Positions 33,547-42,255 of a stretch of DNA of 64,000 bases are shown piece after piece (the stretch's first letter is position 1; every line of letters starts with the position of its first letter). The position numbers and the translations under genes were made by a program. Source of the stretch: Nitrospirota bacterium (GTDB taxonomy: Bacteria; Nitrospirota; UBA9217); contig JALNZF010000005.1 of NCBI GenBank assembly GCA_023229435.1, forward strand, positions 1 to 64,000, given 5' to 3'. Below the pieces are notes generated by a model. The model saw only the letters and a program-made list of their open reading frames with translations, had not been told where the DNA came from and ran no database searches.

Positions 33547-33589
33547 AAAAAAAATCCCCGCAAGGACCTTGTCCCAAGGTCTCGCGAGG
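33547..33589 (-). terminator. Terminator of small periplasmic protein gene
   Basis: Read on the minus strand, an outer CCTCGC/GCGGGG stem and an inner GACCTT/AAGGTC stem form a hairpin followed by eight T residues (A run at 33547-33554 on the plus strand). Confidence 0.65.
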
Positions 33590-33644
33590 ATATAATTGCT
33601 CACTCAGTCCCGGCTGGCCGGTAAATCAGAAATTTGCGACTTCC

Positions 33645-33929
33645 TTACTTGCCCTTTTTCTTTTCTGCATTTTTGACCTCGATCGAAGCTGCATTCATCC
33701 GGTACTCGATCGTTACTTTCGAGCCGACCTTGAGGTCGCCCGTCACTTTAACATCCGCTCCGCGGGCGATCTCCCAGCGATCTTTCCCTTTCTGAACAAC
33801 GATCATGTCATTTGTCAGCTCCAGCACCGGTCCTGTCACCTGGTATGTCTTGGGCATCCCGGCAAATGCAAACGATGCTACCAGAAAAAAAATTCCGACT
33901 GCCATCACGACCAGACTGCGTTTCATCAT
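33645..33929 (-). CDS. Small periplasmic OB-fold-like protein
   Basis: This 94-residue protein has a clear signal peptide (KRSLVVMAVGIFFLVASFAFA) and a good SD (AAAAGGAGATC). The mature ~70 residues read as short strands: YQVTGPVLELTNDMIVVQKG, RWEIARGADVKV, LKVGSKVTIEYRM, then a lysine-rich tail. The pattern of small beta-barrel segments (DUF5666/OB-like) is common in periplasmic proteins of unknown function. It is transcribed alone, ends in a terminator, and sits downstream of mscL on the same strand with a 63-nt gap. Confidence 0.7.
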   Translation of the reverse strand: MMKRSLVVMAVGIFFLVASFAFAGMPKTYQVTGPVLELTNDMIVVQKGKDRWEIARGADVKVTGDLKVGSKVTIEYRMNAASIEVKNAEKKKGK

Positions 33930-33992
33930 ACTGTGATCTCCTTTTATCGATTTTTTTGCTGCTGTTGTTATTGACTCCAGCGTATTCTTTTA

Positions 33993-34430
33993 TCACGCAT
34001 TTTTCAAATCCGATGTGCACGCGAAACAACGGGTCGCTTTGATCGGCACATTGGACAGGCAGTAGGGACATGCCTTGGTGGCCGGAGCTGCAACTTCCAC
34101 TGGTTTCTTAAAACGATTGACCTGTTTGATCAGGATAAATATTGCTGCCGCCACAATGATAAAATCTATTATTGTGTTGATGAACATCCCATAGTTTATG
34201 GTGGCCGCCCCTGCTTCTTTGGCGGCAACAAGCGATGGATACGATGTTCCCGAAAGGTTGATGAACAACCCCCTGAAATCAACATTGCCCAGGATCCTCC
34301 CGAGCGGCGGCATCAGGACATCATTCACCAGCGAGGTGACGATCTTTCCAAAGGCCCCGCCGATGATGATGCCGACCGCGAGGTCCACTACATTTCCCTG
34401 CAGGATGAATTCCTTGAACTCTTTTAACAT
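33993..34430 (-). CDS. mscL: Large-conductance mechanosensitive channel with zinc-ribbon tail
   Basis: This 145-residue MscL opens under membrane tension to release solutes on hypo-osmotic shock. N-terminal FILQGNVVDLAVGIIIGGAFGKIV and LMPPLGRILG form TM1 and the gate; TM2 is GMFINTIIDFIIVAAAIFILIK. After the usual cytoplasmic helix it carries an extra CPYCLSNVPIKATRCFAC zinc-ribbon-like motif with two CxxC pairs, seen in a subset of MscLs. The start at 34430 is chosen from AGGAGA upstream and homologue N-termini (MLKEFKEFI). It complements the osmolyte operon at 13.9-20.3 kb functionally. Confidence 0.92.
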   Translation of the reverse strand: MLKEFKEFILQGNVVDLAVGIIIGGAFGKIVTSLVNDVLMPPLGRILGNVDFRGLFINLSGTSYPSLVAAKEAGAATINYGMFINTIIDFIIVAAAIFILIKQVNRFKKPVEVAAPATKACPYCLSNVPIKATRCFACTSDLKNA

Positions 34431-34611
34431 GCATGTCTCCTTTCTCAATGAAAGCTCTCATACCCGATATACTATATTACCGGATTATTTATGTGTCAGG
34501 TTGAATTAATTCAAACGAGTTGATAATTACTGGTGTGCAAAAAAGCAGATACGCGCTGCCGTCTGATAAGCGCGGAGCATACAATGATTATTATTAAATA
34601 CCTGAAATAAC

Positions 34612-34791
34612 ATGAAGTCAATACAACTAAAGTACGTTTGCATAAAAATAATACTCATAACCGGCATTTTCTTATTGCACAGCAAGCAGATATCGGGCTA
34701 CATCCCTGCGGAAGTATTGATGACGAGCGTAATCGGTCAAGATGCCTGCAGTATCAACGTTCAACTGTTCGGCGCCCTGGTTGTACCATGA
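34612..34791 (+). CDS. Possible small secreted peptide (59 aa)
   Basis: The frame MKSIQLKYVCIKIILITG continues with a hydrophobic N-terminus resembling a signal peptide, then SGYIPAEVLMTSVIGQD and a short tail. There is no good SD, and no family is recognised. It lies in the ~580-bp gap between mscL and the DUF2892 gene, where nothing else is evident. It could be a fortuitous frame. Confidence 0.25.
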   Translation: MKSIQLKYVCIKIILITGIFLLHSKQISGYIPAEVLMTSVIGQDACSINVQLFGALVVP

Positions 34792-35008
34792 TCTTTGTCC
34801 TCGAACACATAACGACACGGGCTCTTCCTGTCTTGAAAAATAAAACTCTGTGCGTGGGTCTCGCGTTGCATCATCGTGTGTAATGACCCGACAGTTTTTT
34901 ATTGTGTTCCCCTCAAGTTTCATGTAAAATCATCCCGAATCAAAAAGAATACCCGGGACACCGGTGTGTATTGCCTGAAGAAATCAGATCGGACGAACGG
35001 AGGACAGC

Positions 35009-35395
35009 ATGAGTGAACGTATCTTCAGACTGCTGCTTGGCGCGACATTGCTTATCATCATGTTCTTCGAATGGAATGACCTCCTGTATGTTTATATCGG
35101 CATAATCACCTTCGAAGGTCTTACTAACTGGCGCATTCCCAGTATGATTTCAAAACTGAGACAGAGTCCCGCATATCTCGAGATAGCCACGGACGCTCTA
35201 CGAACAGGCAAGTACAACTTTGAGGCTGAGCGTGCTTTCAGACTGGTCATTTCGATTCTCCTCCTTGTTTCTTGCTTCGTCTTTCCCAGGACCCTCTGGT
35301 TTTTTCCCTGGTTCGTGGGGTTTGCCCTCTTCATGGCGGGTATTACCGGCATCTGCCCCATATCGATCTCATTTAAGAAATTAGGCTTTCGATAA
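35009..35395 (+). CDS. DUF2892-type inner-membrane protein
   Basis: This 128-residue protein begins with RIFRLLLGATLLIIMFFEW. A second hydrophobic pair follows near the C-terminus (FRLVISILLLVSCFVFP, FFPWFVGFALFMAGITGICPI), similar to the DUF2892 family found with rhodanese and sulfur proteins. The GITGICPIS segment with its cysteine is characteristic. It has a strong SD (ACGGAGGACAGC). Its stop overlaps the GGDEF-EAL start by one base (TAATG), so the two are made together. Confidence 0.7.
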   Translation: MSERIFRLLLGATLLIIMFFEWNDLLYVYIGIITFEGLTNWRIPSMISKLRQSPAYLEIATDALRTGKYNFEAERAFRLVISILLLVSCFVFPRTLWFFPWFVGFALFMAGITGICPISISFKKLGFR

Positions 35396-37839
35396 TGGAT
35401 GAGGGTCTCCACATATCCGACGACTGGGTAAAAAACTGGCGGGCCAGTATCGCTATCAAGATCACGGCCGCGGTGTTATACGGGGTTGTATTTGTCGGCC
35501 TTGTATTCACCATATTTTCTCTCCAAAATGTCGAAAATAAAATAAAAAGCGACTGGTCTGCCCAGGCAGACCAGTTTGCCTACCAGATCGCGGCGGACCT
35601 GGAAGGCTCTCCGCAAATAGCAGCGTCTACCATCGAATCCGCTGTTCGAAGGCATTTCGCATCGTTTCATTTTTCAGGTGTCGCCCTGACCTTTAATCAG
35701 CAGCGACTTCTGGTGGGGCAACCGCCCGACAAGACGTTCTCCCTCATCCGGCTGGTGCATATCAACGGGCCGGAGCTCCAGACACAACGACAGGCAATGA
35801 CACTGGAGATCTTTTTCCCGCCGATCCATGAGAGCGCCAAGGCCCGCCGCAATGGATTGTTCGCCTTAACGGGAGTCGTGGCCCTTTTGTTCGGCTTCTT
35901 TCTCACCTGGGTTATCCGCATGTTTATCACAAGACCGTTTCAAACACTCATCCATGCCACGAACGCTGTTTCAGGAGGAGACCTTGCTCTCCGGCTCGAC
36001 ACCCGTGCGGCGGACGAATTTGGCTATCTCGCCCGGTTTTTCAACCGAATGCTTGATCAGATCAACGCGGTTCTTAAGGAACGCTTACTGGCTGAGGATG
36101 CCCTCCGGGCAAGCGAAACACAACTGAAGCAGATCCTGGATTCGATCCATGCCGGTGTTGTCGTCATTGATCCCGAGACGCACAAGATCGTTGATGTGAA
36201 TGATGCCGCCCTTAAGATGATCGGTTCTTTGAAGGAACAGGTCCTCGGACGCGTATGTCATAACTTCATCTGCCCCGCGGAGATCGGGAACTGCCCCATT
36301 TCCGACCATCACTTTTTGATCGATAACTCCGAACGCGAACTCCTGATTGCCAATGGCGGCCGGAAACCGATTTTAAAGTCCGTTGTGCAGATACCGTATA
36401 AAGGCCGGAATCATCTTATTGAAAGCTTTATCGATATCAGCAACCTCAAGCATGCACAGGCGCAGATAACAAAAATGGCCTATTATGACAGCCTGACCAA
36501 TCTCCCGAATCGCCTCCTGTTCCAGGACCGCCTGCAGTTGGCCATTTCTCATGCCATGCGTCATCGACACCTTCTTGCGCTGCTCTTTGTCGACCTGGAC
36601 AATTTTAAACGTATTAATGACACCCTGGGCCATCAGGCCGGAGACTTGCTTTTGAAAGAGGTTGCCCTGCGTCTGACCGAGAGTATCCGTTCAACTGATA
36701 CCGTCACCCACCGGAGTGTGGAGGATTCCGGAGTGACCATCGCCCGTCAAGGCGGCGATGAGTTCACGATTCTGATTACCGAGATCAACCAGTCGCCGTA
36801 CGCGGCGATCGTGGCGCAGCGCTTCCTCGAAACCCTGGCGAGACCGTTTATGATCGCCGGCCATGAAGTGTTCATCACCGCCAGTATCGGTGTTGCCCTG
36901 TATCCGATCGATGGTGAGGACCTTGACACTCTGCTCAAGAACGCGGATATCGCCATGTACGAGGCCAAGAGCAGGGGGAAAAATAATTACCAGTACTTCC
37001 AGCAAACCATGAACGTGACGACGGTCGAACGGCTGTCCATGGAGGCACGCATGCGGAGGGCGCTGGACCAAGATGAGTTTGTGCTTTTCTACCAGCCCCA
37101 GATAGATATCCGCACCGGCACGATCATCGGCATGGAAGCATTGTTGCGCTGGCAGCATCCGGACAGGGGGATCATCATGCCGGATGAGTTCATTCCCCTG
37201 GCTGAAGAGGTGGGATTGATCGTGCCTCTCGGAGAATGGGTGCTGCGCACCGCATGTGCACAGAACCGGGAGTGGCAGAAGAACGGTCATGCCTCGCTCC
37301 GCGTGTCAGTGAATATATCCGGACAGCAGTTACAACAGCATAATTTTATCGAGACAGTAGCCGGCGCGCTTGAGGCGTGCGGCCTGGAACCCGGTTACCT
37401 CATGCTGGAAATCACCGAAAGCATAGTCATGCAGCATTCTGCCGAGATTATGGACATATTTTACGAATTATCGAGCAGAGGAGTGCGGTTCTCAATGGAT
37501 GATTTTGGCACTGGCTACTCGTCATTAAGTTATTTGAAGAGTTTTATCATCCACGAAATAAAAATTGACCGGGCATTTGTCAAGGATATTACTATCGGCG
37601 TCGATGATACGGCGATCGCCAGGGCGATCATTGCCATGGCGCGCAGTCTGAACCTTCATGTTGTGGCGGAAGGGGTGGAAACGGAGCCGCAGATGAAGGT
37701 ACTCTGCGCTGAAGGCTGTTATGCGATGCAGGGCAACATCATCAGTCATCCGATTCCGGTGGGAGAGGTGCTGGGCTTTCTCACCCAAAGCCGGGGACGG
37801 GAAGAAGAGATGAGGATCAGCCAAGCCCTTGAATTTTGA
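35395..37839 (+). CDS. Membrane sensor with HAMP-PAS-GGDEF-EAL (c-di-GMP turnover)
   Basis: This 814-residue inner-membrane regulator has TM1 at about 19-43, a periplasmic sensing region, TM2 near 158-180, HAMP (170-235) and PAS from about 240 (ILDSIHAGVVVIDPE). The GGDEF domain has an intact RQGGDEF near 450 and an RSTD that may serve as the inhibitory site, with a short insertion between them. The EAL domain from about 560 keeps MEALLRW, ITES, DDFGTGYSSLSYL and IKIDRAFVKD. Both catalytic signatures look functional, so it can in principle make or degrade c-di-GMP. It is coupled to the DUF2892 gene. Confidence 0.93.
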   Translation: MDEGLHISDDWVKNWRASIAIKITAAVLYGVVFVGLVFTIFSLQNVENKIKSDWSAQADQFAYQIAADLEGSPQIAASTIESAVRRHFASFHFSGVALTFNQQRLLVGQPPDKTFSLIRLVHINGPELQTQRQAMTLEIFFPPIHESAKARRNGLFALTGVVALLFGFFLTWVIRMFITRPFQTLIHATNAVSGGDLALRLDTRAADEFGYLARFFNRMLDQINAVLKERLLAEDALRASETQLKQILDSIHAGVVVIDPETHKIVDVNDAALKMIGSLKEQVLGRVCHNFICPAEIGNCPISDHHFLIDNSERELLIANGGRKPILKSVVQIPYKGRNHLIESFIDISNLKHAQAQITKMAYYDSLTNLPNRLLFQDRLQLAISHAMRHRHLLALLFVDLDNFKRINDTLGHQAGDLLLKEVALRLTESIRSTDTVTHRSVEDSGVTIARQGGDEFTILITEINQSPYAAIVAQRFLETLARPFMIAGHEVFITASIGVALYPIDGEDLDTLLKNADIAMYEAKSRGKNNYQYFQQTMNVTTVERLSMEARMRRALDQDEFVLFYQPQIDIRTGTIIGMEALLRWQHPDRGIIMPDEFIPLAEEVGLIVPLGEWVLRTACAQNREWQKNGHASLRVSVNISGQQLQQHNFIETVAGALEACGLEPGYLMLEITESIVMQHSAEIMDIFYELSSRGVRFSMDDFGTGYSSLSYLKSFIIHEIKIDRAFVKDITIGVDDTAIARAIIAMARSLNLHVVAEGVETEPQMKVLCAEGCYAMQGNIISHPIPVGEVLGFLTQSRGREEEMRISQALEF

Positions 37840-38166
37840 TGTGCTGTTCTCTCGCTCGTTCCTCGTGTTTCAGAGCCAGGCCCCTGCAGCGTTTTCAAGA
37901 ATCCGCAGAGAAGTCTCATGAGAATCCCGCCGCACCGGAGGATCAAGCAACAGAAATCCTTTTCCCCTCAATGCGCTCCATTCATTGGATGCTGTTTCCC
38001 CGATCATTCGAAACAAAGATATTGGTGATGCCGGAATATGGTTATCGCACAACGGAAAGCGTTCGGCACGGTTACGGTGTATGAAGTTGCATAAGAAAAC
38101 ATGCATGCCCGGATGGGCGTAACAAGCCGCGGGTAAACGAAAAGCGGGGTCGCCGAGCGGGATTCT
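37840..38166. other. Intergenic region between convergent c-di-GMP genes
   Basis: No gene with a ribosome-binding site is seen. No clear hairpin with a T tract was found in this 327-bp stretch. Confidence 0.35.
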
Positions 38167-39129
38167 TCAGCAGACTTTATTCCTTCCACTCTCCTTCGCC
38201 CGATAGAGTGCCTGATCTGCATGCTTGACCAGGGTGGAGCCGTCATTGCCGTTTTCCGGGAAGGCGGCAACTCCCAGGCTGATCGTAACCTTCCCGAATG
38301 GCTGGGTGTCCTTTCCCGGGAAAGGATATTCAGCGACCTTATGGCAAACACTCTCGGCAATCTGGAACGCAAGCTCTTTCGATGTTTCGGGAAGGAGGGC
38401 GACGAATTCTTCTCCTCCATACCGAGCGATGAGATCGGACTTTCGGAAACATTCTTTCAGAAAATTTGACAGCAGGATGAGCAGGTTATCACCTTCCGGA
38501 TGACCATAGGTGTCATTGTACCGCTTGAAAAAATCCACGTCCATGAAGATCAGGGAAAATATCACCCCCTTTCGACGGGACCGGAGAATCTCCAGGGCAA
38601 GGGTCTCCTGAAAGTATTTATGATTGTGCAATCCCGTGAGTCCGTCACGGATGGACAGTTCCTTGAGAAGGGTGTTTGCCCCTTTTAGTTCCTCGTTTTT
38701 TTGTTTGAGCTGCAGTATCAGGTTCTGGTTCTCCTCCATGAGGCGGATCTTATCCAGTGCGCGGCCGGCCACGGTGGAGATCAACTCAATCTCTTCAAAG
38801 GGCTTGATGAGATAGTCATAGGCGCCGGCCCGAATGGCAAAAACCGTAGTGTCCAGCGTGGCATGGCTGGTCATGATGATTACCTGGGTATCGGGGCGGA
38901 GCTGCTTGACCGACTGAAGGAGTTCCATGCCGCTCATGTTTTCCATCACGATATCGGTAATAACCAGCGGATAGGGATCTTTTCGGAAAACCTCCAGCGC
39001 CTCCTCGCCGCTTCTCGCGGTCGTCACCTCGTGGCCGTCTTCGGTGAGCACCTGGGACACCACGGTCCGGAGACTTTCGTCATCATCCACAACCAGTATT
39101 CGAAAAGGTTTTGCCATCTTTTCATTCAC
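38167..39129 (-). CDS. REC-GGDEF response regulator (diguanylate cyclase)
   Basis: This 320-residue two-domain regulator has a receiver domain with ILVVDDDESLR, phospho-acceptor in LVITDIVMENMSG, and DYLIKPFEEIEL (intact lysine and proline). A helical linker follows, then a GGDEF domain with RSRR...FMDVDFFKRYND, an RKSD inhibitory site and ARYGGEEFVALLPE. It should synthesise c-di-GMP when phosphorylated. The GTG at 39129 is preferred because GAGGAGA lies about 10 nt upstream; ATG 39117 is possible. It is the last gene of a minus-strand series that includes a sensor kinase, a plausible partner. Confidence 0.92.
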   Translation of the reverse strand: MNEKMAKPFRILVVDDDESLRTVVSQVLTEDGHEVTTARSGEEALEVFRKDPYPLVITDIVMENMSGMELLQSVKQLRPDTQVIIMTSHATLDTTVFAIRAGAYDYLIKPFEEIELISTVAGRALDKIRLMEENQNLILQLKQKNEELKGANTLLKELSIRDGLTGLHNHKYFQETLALEILRSRRKGVIFSLIFMDVDFFKRYNDTYGHPEGDNLLILLSNFLKECFRKSDLIARYGGEEFVALLPETSKELAFQIAESVCHKVAEYPFPGKDTQPFGKVTISLGVAAFPENGNDGSTLVKHADQALYRAKESGRNKVC

Positions 39130-39391
39130 CGGGACCCATCTCCTCGAGTTCTCCCTGGCCGGAAGGAACCTCAACGATCCACATCATACCTCAAAATCAC
39201 GTTGCAAATCCATACAGAAGACGATCAGTCCCCGGCTTCCAATCCGAAGCAGAGCGGTCCGGGGAATATCAACCCGTGCGTTTAAGAAAACATCCCCGGA
39301 CGAAACTGAATCAGGAGCCAAAGGGGTCCATCCCTTCGTTCGAAGCTATTGAAAACCGCAGCGCCCTGTCATTGCCGCTCGATCCCTCTGC

Positions 39392-40291
39392 CTAACAGTG
39401 GGTAGCGTTATTGATCAAAGCAGTGCCGTCGGCGCCGTCTTCCGGGTAAACAGCCATTCTCATGCTGACCGTGATGTTTCCCTCCGCTCCCTGAAAGGGA
39501 TGTTCAGACAAAAGCCGCCGAAGGCTCTCGATGACGCATTGGGTGCCGTCCCGGGGCGTTTCAGGGAGAAGGATTGCAAATGTTTCATCTCGGTATCGCA
39601 CGAGCAGATCGGACTTTCTGAGTCTCTTTTTTATAATCTGGGACACGGTGCAAAGCAGACGTGCCTTTTCCTCATGTCCCCGGGTGCTGCGGTCGGAGTT
39701 ATGCCAGGTGACATCAAGAAAGACCACCGATACGTTCCGATGGTGGTGGCTGGACCGGTTCAATTCAATGGCGAGGGCCTCATGAAAATAATGGGCGTTG
39801 TATAATCCCGTTACCTCGTCGCGGACGGCCAAATCAGTGAATTTTATCCGGGATTGTTCCAGTTCTTTGTTCTGCTTCGTGAGCATATCGAGCAGTCGGT
39901 AATGTTCTTCGGTCTGTTTTATCTTTTCGACTGCGCGGTTTACCGCGGACGAGATCAAATCGAGGCTGTCATAGGTGTCCATGATATAATCACAGGCTTC
40001 GAGGCGGAGGGCCTCGATCGCCGTCTCGATAGCGGGATAGTTCGTTATCAGGATGACCTCGGAATCAGGGTGAAGCTTTTTGACCTCCTGAAGAAGCTTT
40101 ATTCCGCTCATACTTTGCATCTCAATATCTGCGATGACCAGGGAAAACGGATATTTTCGGAAGGCATCCAATGCCTCCTCACCGCTTCTTTTCTTGGTAA
40201 CTTCATGACCGTCATCGCTCAGGGTCTGTGAAACAATGTCCCTGAGCTTTTCGTCATCATTAACAACCATAATACGAATACCCGGCTTCAT
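39392..40291 (-). CDS. Degenerate REC-GGDEF paralogue
   Basis: This 299-residue protein aligns along its length with the REC-GGDEF protein downstream but has lost key residues. The receiver keeps VVNDDEKLR and the acceptor in LVIADIEMQSMSG, yet the conserved KPF is replaced (DYIMDTYDS). The GGDEF half has RYRDETFAILL where GGEEF should be, VTWHNSDRSTRG where metal and substrate loops should be, and stops about 14 residues early (INNATHC). It keeps the RKSD motif that could still bind c-di-GMP. The frame is open and has a good SD (AGGAGA), so it is probably a receptor-like or decoy protein rather than a dead gene. Confidence 0.85.
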   Translation of the reverse strand: MKPGIRIMVVNDDEKLRDIVSQTLSDDGHEVTKKRSGEEALDAFRKYPFSLVIADIEMQSMSGIKLLQEVKKLHPDSEVILITNYPAIETAIEALRLEACDYIMDTYDSLDLISSAVNRAVEKIKQTEEHYRLLDMLTKQNKELEQSRIKFTDLAVRDEVTGLYNAHYFHEALAIELNRSSHHHRNVSVVFLDVTWHNSDRSTRGHEEKARLLCTVSQIIKKRLRKSDLLVRYRDETFAILLPETPRDGTQCVIESLRRLLSEHPFQGAEGNITVSMRMAVYPEDGADGTALINNATHC

Positions 40292-40405
40292 GGTCGTCTC
40301 CTGTCCTGATAGGTATTCATCGTTGGCCCATCCTTCTGCCGTTTTCTGCTGCTTCTCTGCCTCTGCTTATCCGCGGTATTCTTCAGCAAATGTTATTCCT
40401 CAACG

Positions 40406-42244
40406 TCATGCCGGAGAACCGATGTGATCACCCGGTAAAGGCGTCATATCCGGTTGAACTGCCGCGGGAAGGGTGATGATGAACGTCGCCCCCTCTCCGG
40501 GAATGCTTTCCACGCGGATATCCCCCCGATGCTCTTTGATGATCCCGTAGCTTACTGAAAGCCCAAGCCCGGTGCCTTGCCCCGCCGGTTTCGTAGTGAA
40601 GAACGGCTCAAATATTTTTGCCTGGACCTCTTTGGACATTCCAGGACCCGCATCACTGATCCGCACTTCCACCTTGTTGGGAGGGAGCAGGAGCGTCGAC
40701 ACCTTTATCTTGCCGGGATTGCCCGCCATCGCCTGCTGGGCGTTCATGAAGAGGTTCATCAACACCTGCTCAAGCTGATTTGCATTGCCGTCAATGGGCG
40801 GCAATTCCGGCATCAGCTCCTTTTCCAGCTTTATCTTGTTCAGTTCGAGCTGATGCCTGACGATCGCCATGGACTCCTCCACGACCAGGTTGATGGCGAC
40901 CTTGTCGAAGACCACTTTTTCCTGCCGGGCGAACTTGAGAAGATTTTCAATGATCGTCTTGCTCCGCTTGGCCTCTTTCTCGATCATGGCAAGGTTGTCG
41001 TAGAGAGGGTTGTCCTTCTCGAGCTTTCGCAGCGTAAGCTGGGCGAACCCGAGTATGCCTGCCAGCGGGTTCTTTACTTCATGCGCGATACCGGCCCCCA
41101 ACTGCCCGAAGGCGGCCATCTTTTCCGATTGAATAAGCGCGGTTTGCGAGTCCTTGAGGGCCTTTTCGCGGCTTTCGAGCTCTGAGGCCATCTGGTTAAA
41201 AGAATCGGCGAACATGCCGATCTCATCTCGCGAGGTTATGTTCACCTTGACGTCGAACTGTCCTTTGGCGACGATCCGGGATGCCTTTGAAAGTTTTTCT
41301 ATCGGTTTTGTCAGCATTCGTGATCCGAAAAGACTCACGATCGCGGACACGATAAGAATGGCCAGGGCGACCCAGATGAGGTTGTTGAGCAATTCCCGGG
41401 CGGTCAGATAGGCGACCTTTTTCGGTATCTGCACCCCGGCCGTCAAACCGCCGAAACTGACGTTGGCGAACCCTCCGATCATCTCAATGTTGTTCTGGGT
41501 ATACTCGATGGTCGTCCCGGCGGTTTTCCCTTCCCTGAGACCCGTAACGGTATCCATCCATTTTTTTGAAACCTGCCTGGAGAGCTGGCCCGGATCGGTG
41601 TGTGACCAGAATACGCCATTCGCGTCAAAAATGAAAGTCTCAAAAACCTTTGAGCGGGAAGACAGGTTCATCAGGCTTTCCATCCGTACCAGGGCGGCAA
41701 TCACCACGGGCGCATTCGCGTCCGGAATCGGCGGTGCGATCGCCATGGTAAAGGTGGGCACCTTTTCCGAAAGCAGGGTGTCTTCCACATAGACCTCGCC
41801 CGCCTGTATCCGCTCAAGGGGAAGCGGATGGGTACGGCGGTAGTGCGCAAAGGCATCCCGCGTAAAGTCCTTTGTATTGAATGTCGAAGCATCATACACG
41901 ACCGTCCGCTCCGTTCCATTCTGATAAACAGTAATGGCCACGAACTGCTGCAGGTCCGCGAACAACCGTTTGAGCAGTTCAGACTTCTGCTCCTCCGAAA
42001 GACCCCGGTCATAGATAAGGTTTGCAAAAATCCTGAGCTTTTCCTCATATCCGATCATCATCGAGCGGGTCTCTTCCGCCATATGAAGAGCGACCACCGA
42101 CGTGATATCGCGAATATAGGTTGTTTTATCGTCGTGGAAGAACCTCGCCATCGTGAGGGTAATGAGACTTACCGCCGAGGTCACCAGAAGAAGCAAAATG
42201 ACAAGGATTTTAAATCGTATCGGGAACCGCATGTTTTTCAACAT
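40406..42244 (-). CDS. Sensor histidine kinase (periplasmic sensor, HAMP)
   Basis: This 612-residue kinase has TM1 at about 13-35, a large periplasmic sensor (~36-295) of Cache-like character, TM2 near 296-318, then HAMP. The dimerisation domain has its phospho-histidine in GAGIAHEVKNPLAG (~387). The ATPase domain keeps NQLEQVLMNLFMNAQQAM, ISDAGPGM and GQGTGLGLSVSYGI. It should phosphorylate a response regulator; the REC-GGDEF proteins downstream are the closest candidates. It is the fourth gene of a tight operon, 11 nt after the FecR-like gene. Confidence 0.92.
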   Translation of the reverse strand: MLKNMRFPIRFKILVILLLLVTSAVSLITLTMARFFHDDKTTYIRDITSVVALHMAEETRSMMIGYEEKLRIFANLIYDRGLSEEQKSELLKRLFADLQQFVAITVYQNGTERTVVYDASTFNTKDFTRDAFAHYRRTHPLPLERIQAGEVYVEDTLLSEKVPTFTMAIAPPIPDANAPVVIAALVRMESLMNLSSRSKVFETFIFDANGVFWSHTDPGQLSRQVSKKWMDTVTGLREGKTAGTTIEYTQNNIEMIGGFANVSFGGLTAGVQIPKKVAYLTARELLNNLIWVALAILIVSAIVSLFGSRMLTKPIEKLSKASRIVAKGQFDVKVNITSRDEIGMFADSFNQMASELESREKALKDSQTALIQSEKMAAFGQLGAGIAHEVKNPLAGILGFAQLTLRKLEKDNPLYDNLAMIEKEAKRSKTIIENLLKFARQEKVVFDKVAINLVVEESMAIVRHQLELNKIKLEKELMPELPPIDGNANQLEQVLMNLFMNAQQAMAGNPGKIKVSTLLLPPNKVEVRISDAGPGMSKEVQAKIFEPFFTTKPAGQGTGLGLSVSYGIIKEHRGDIRVESIPGEGATFIITLPAAVQPDMTPLPGDHIGSPA

Positions 42245-42255
42245 AGATACCTCGC

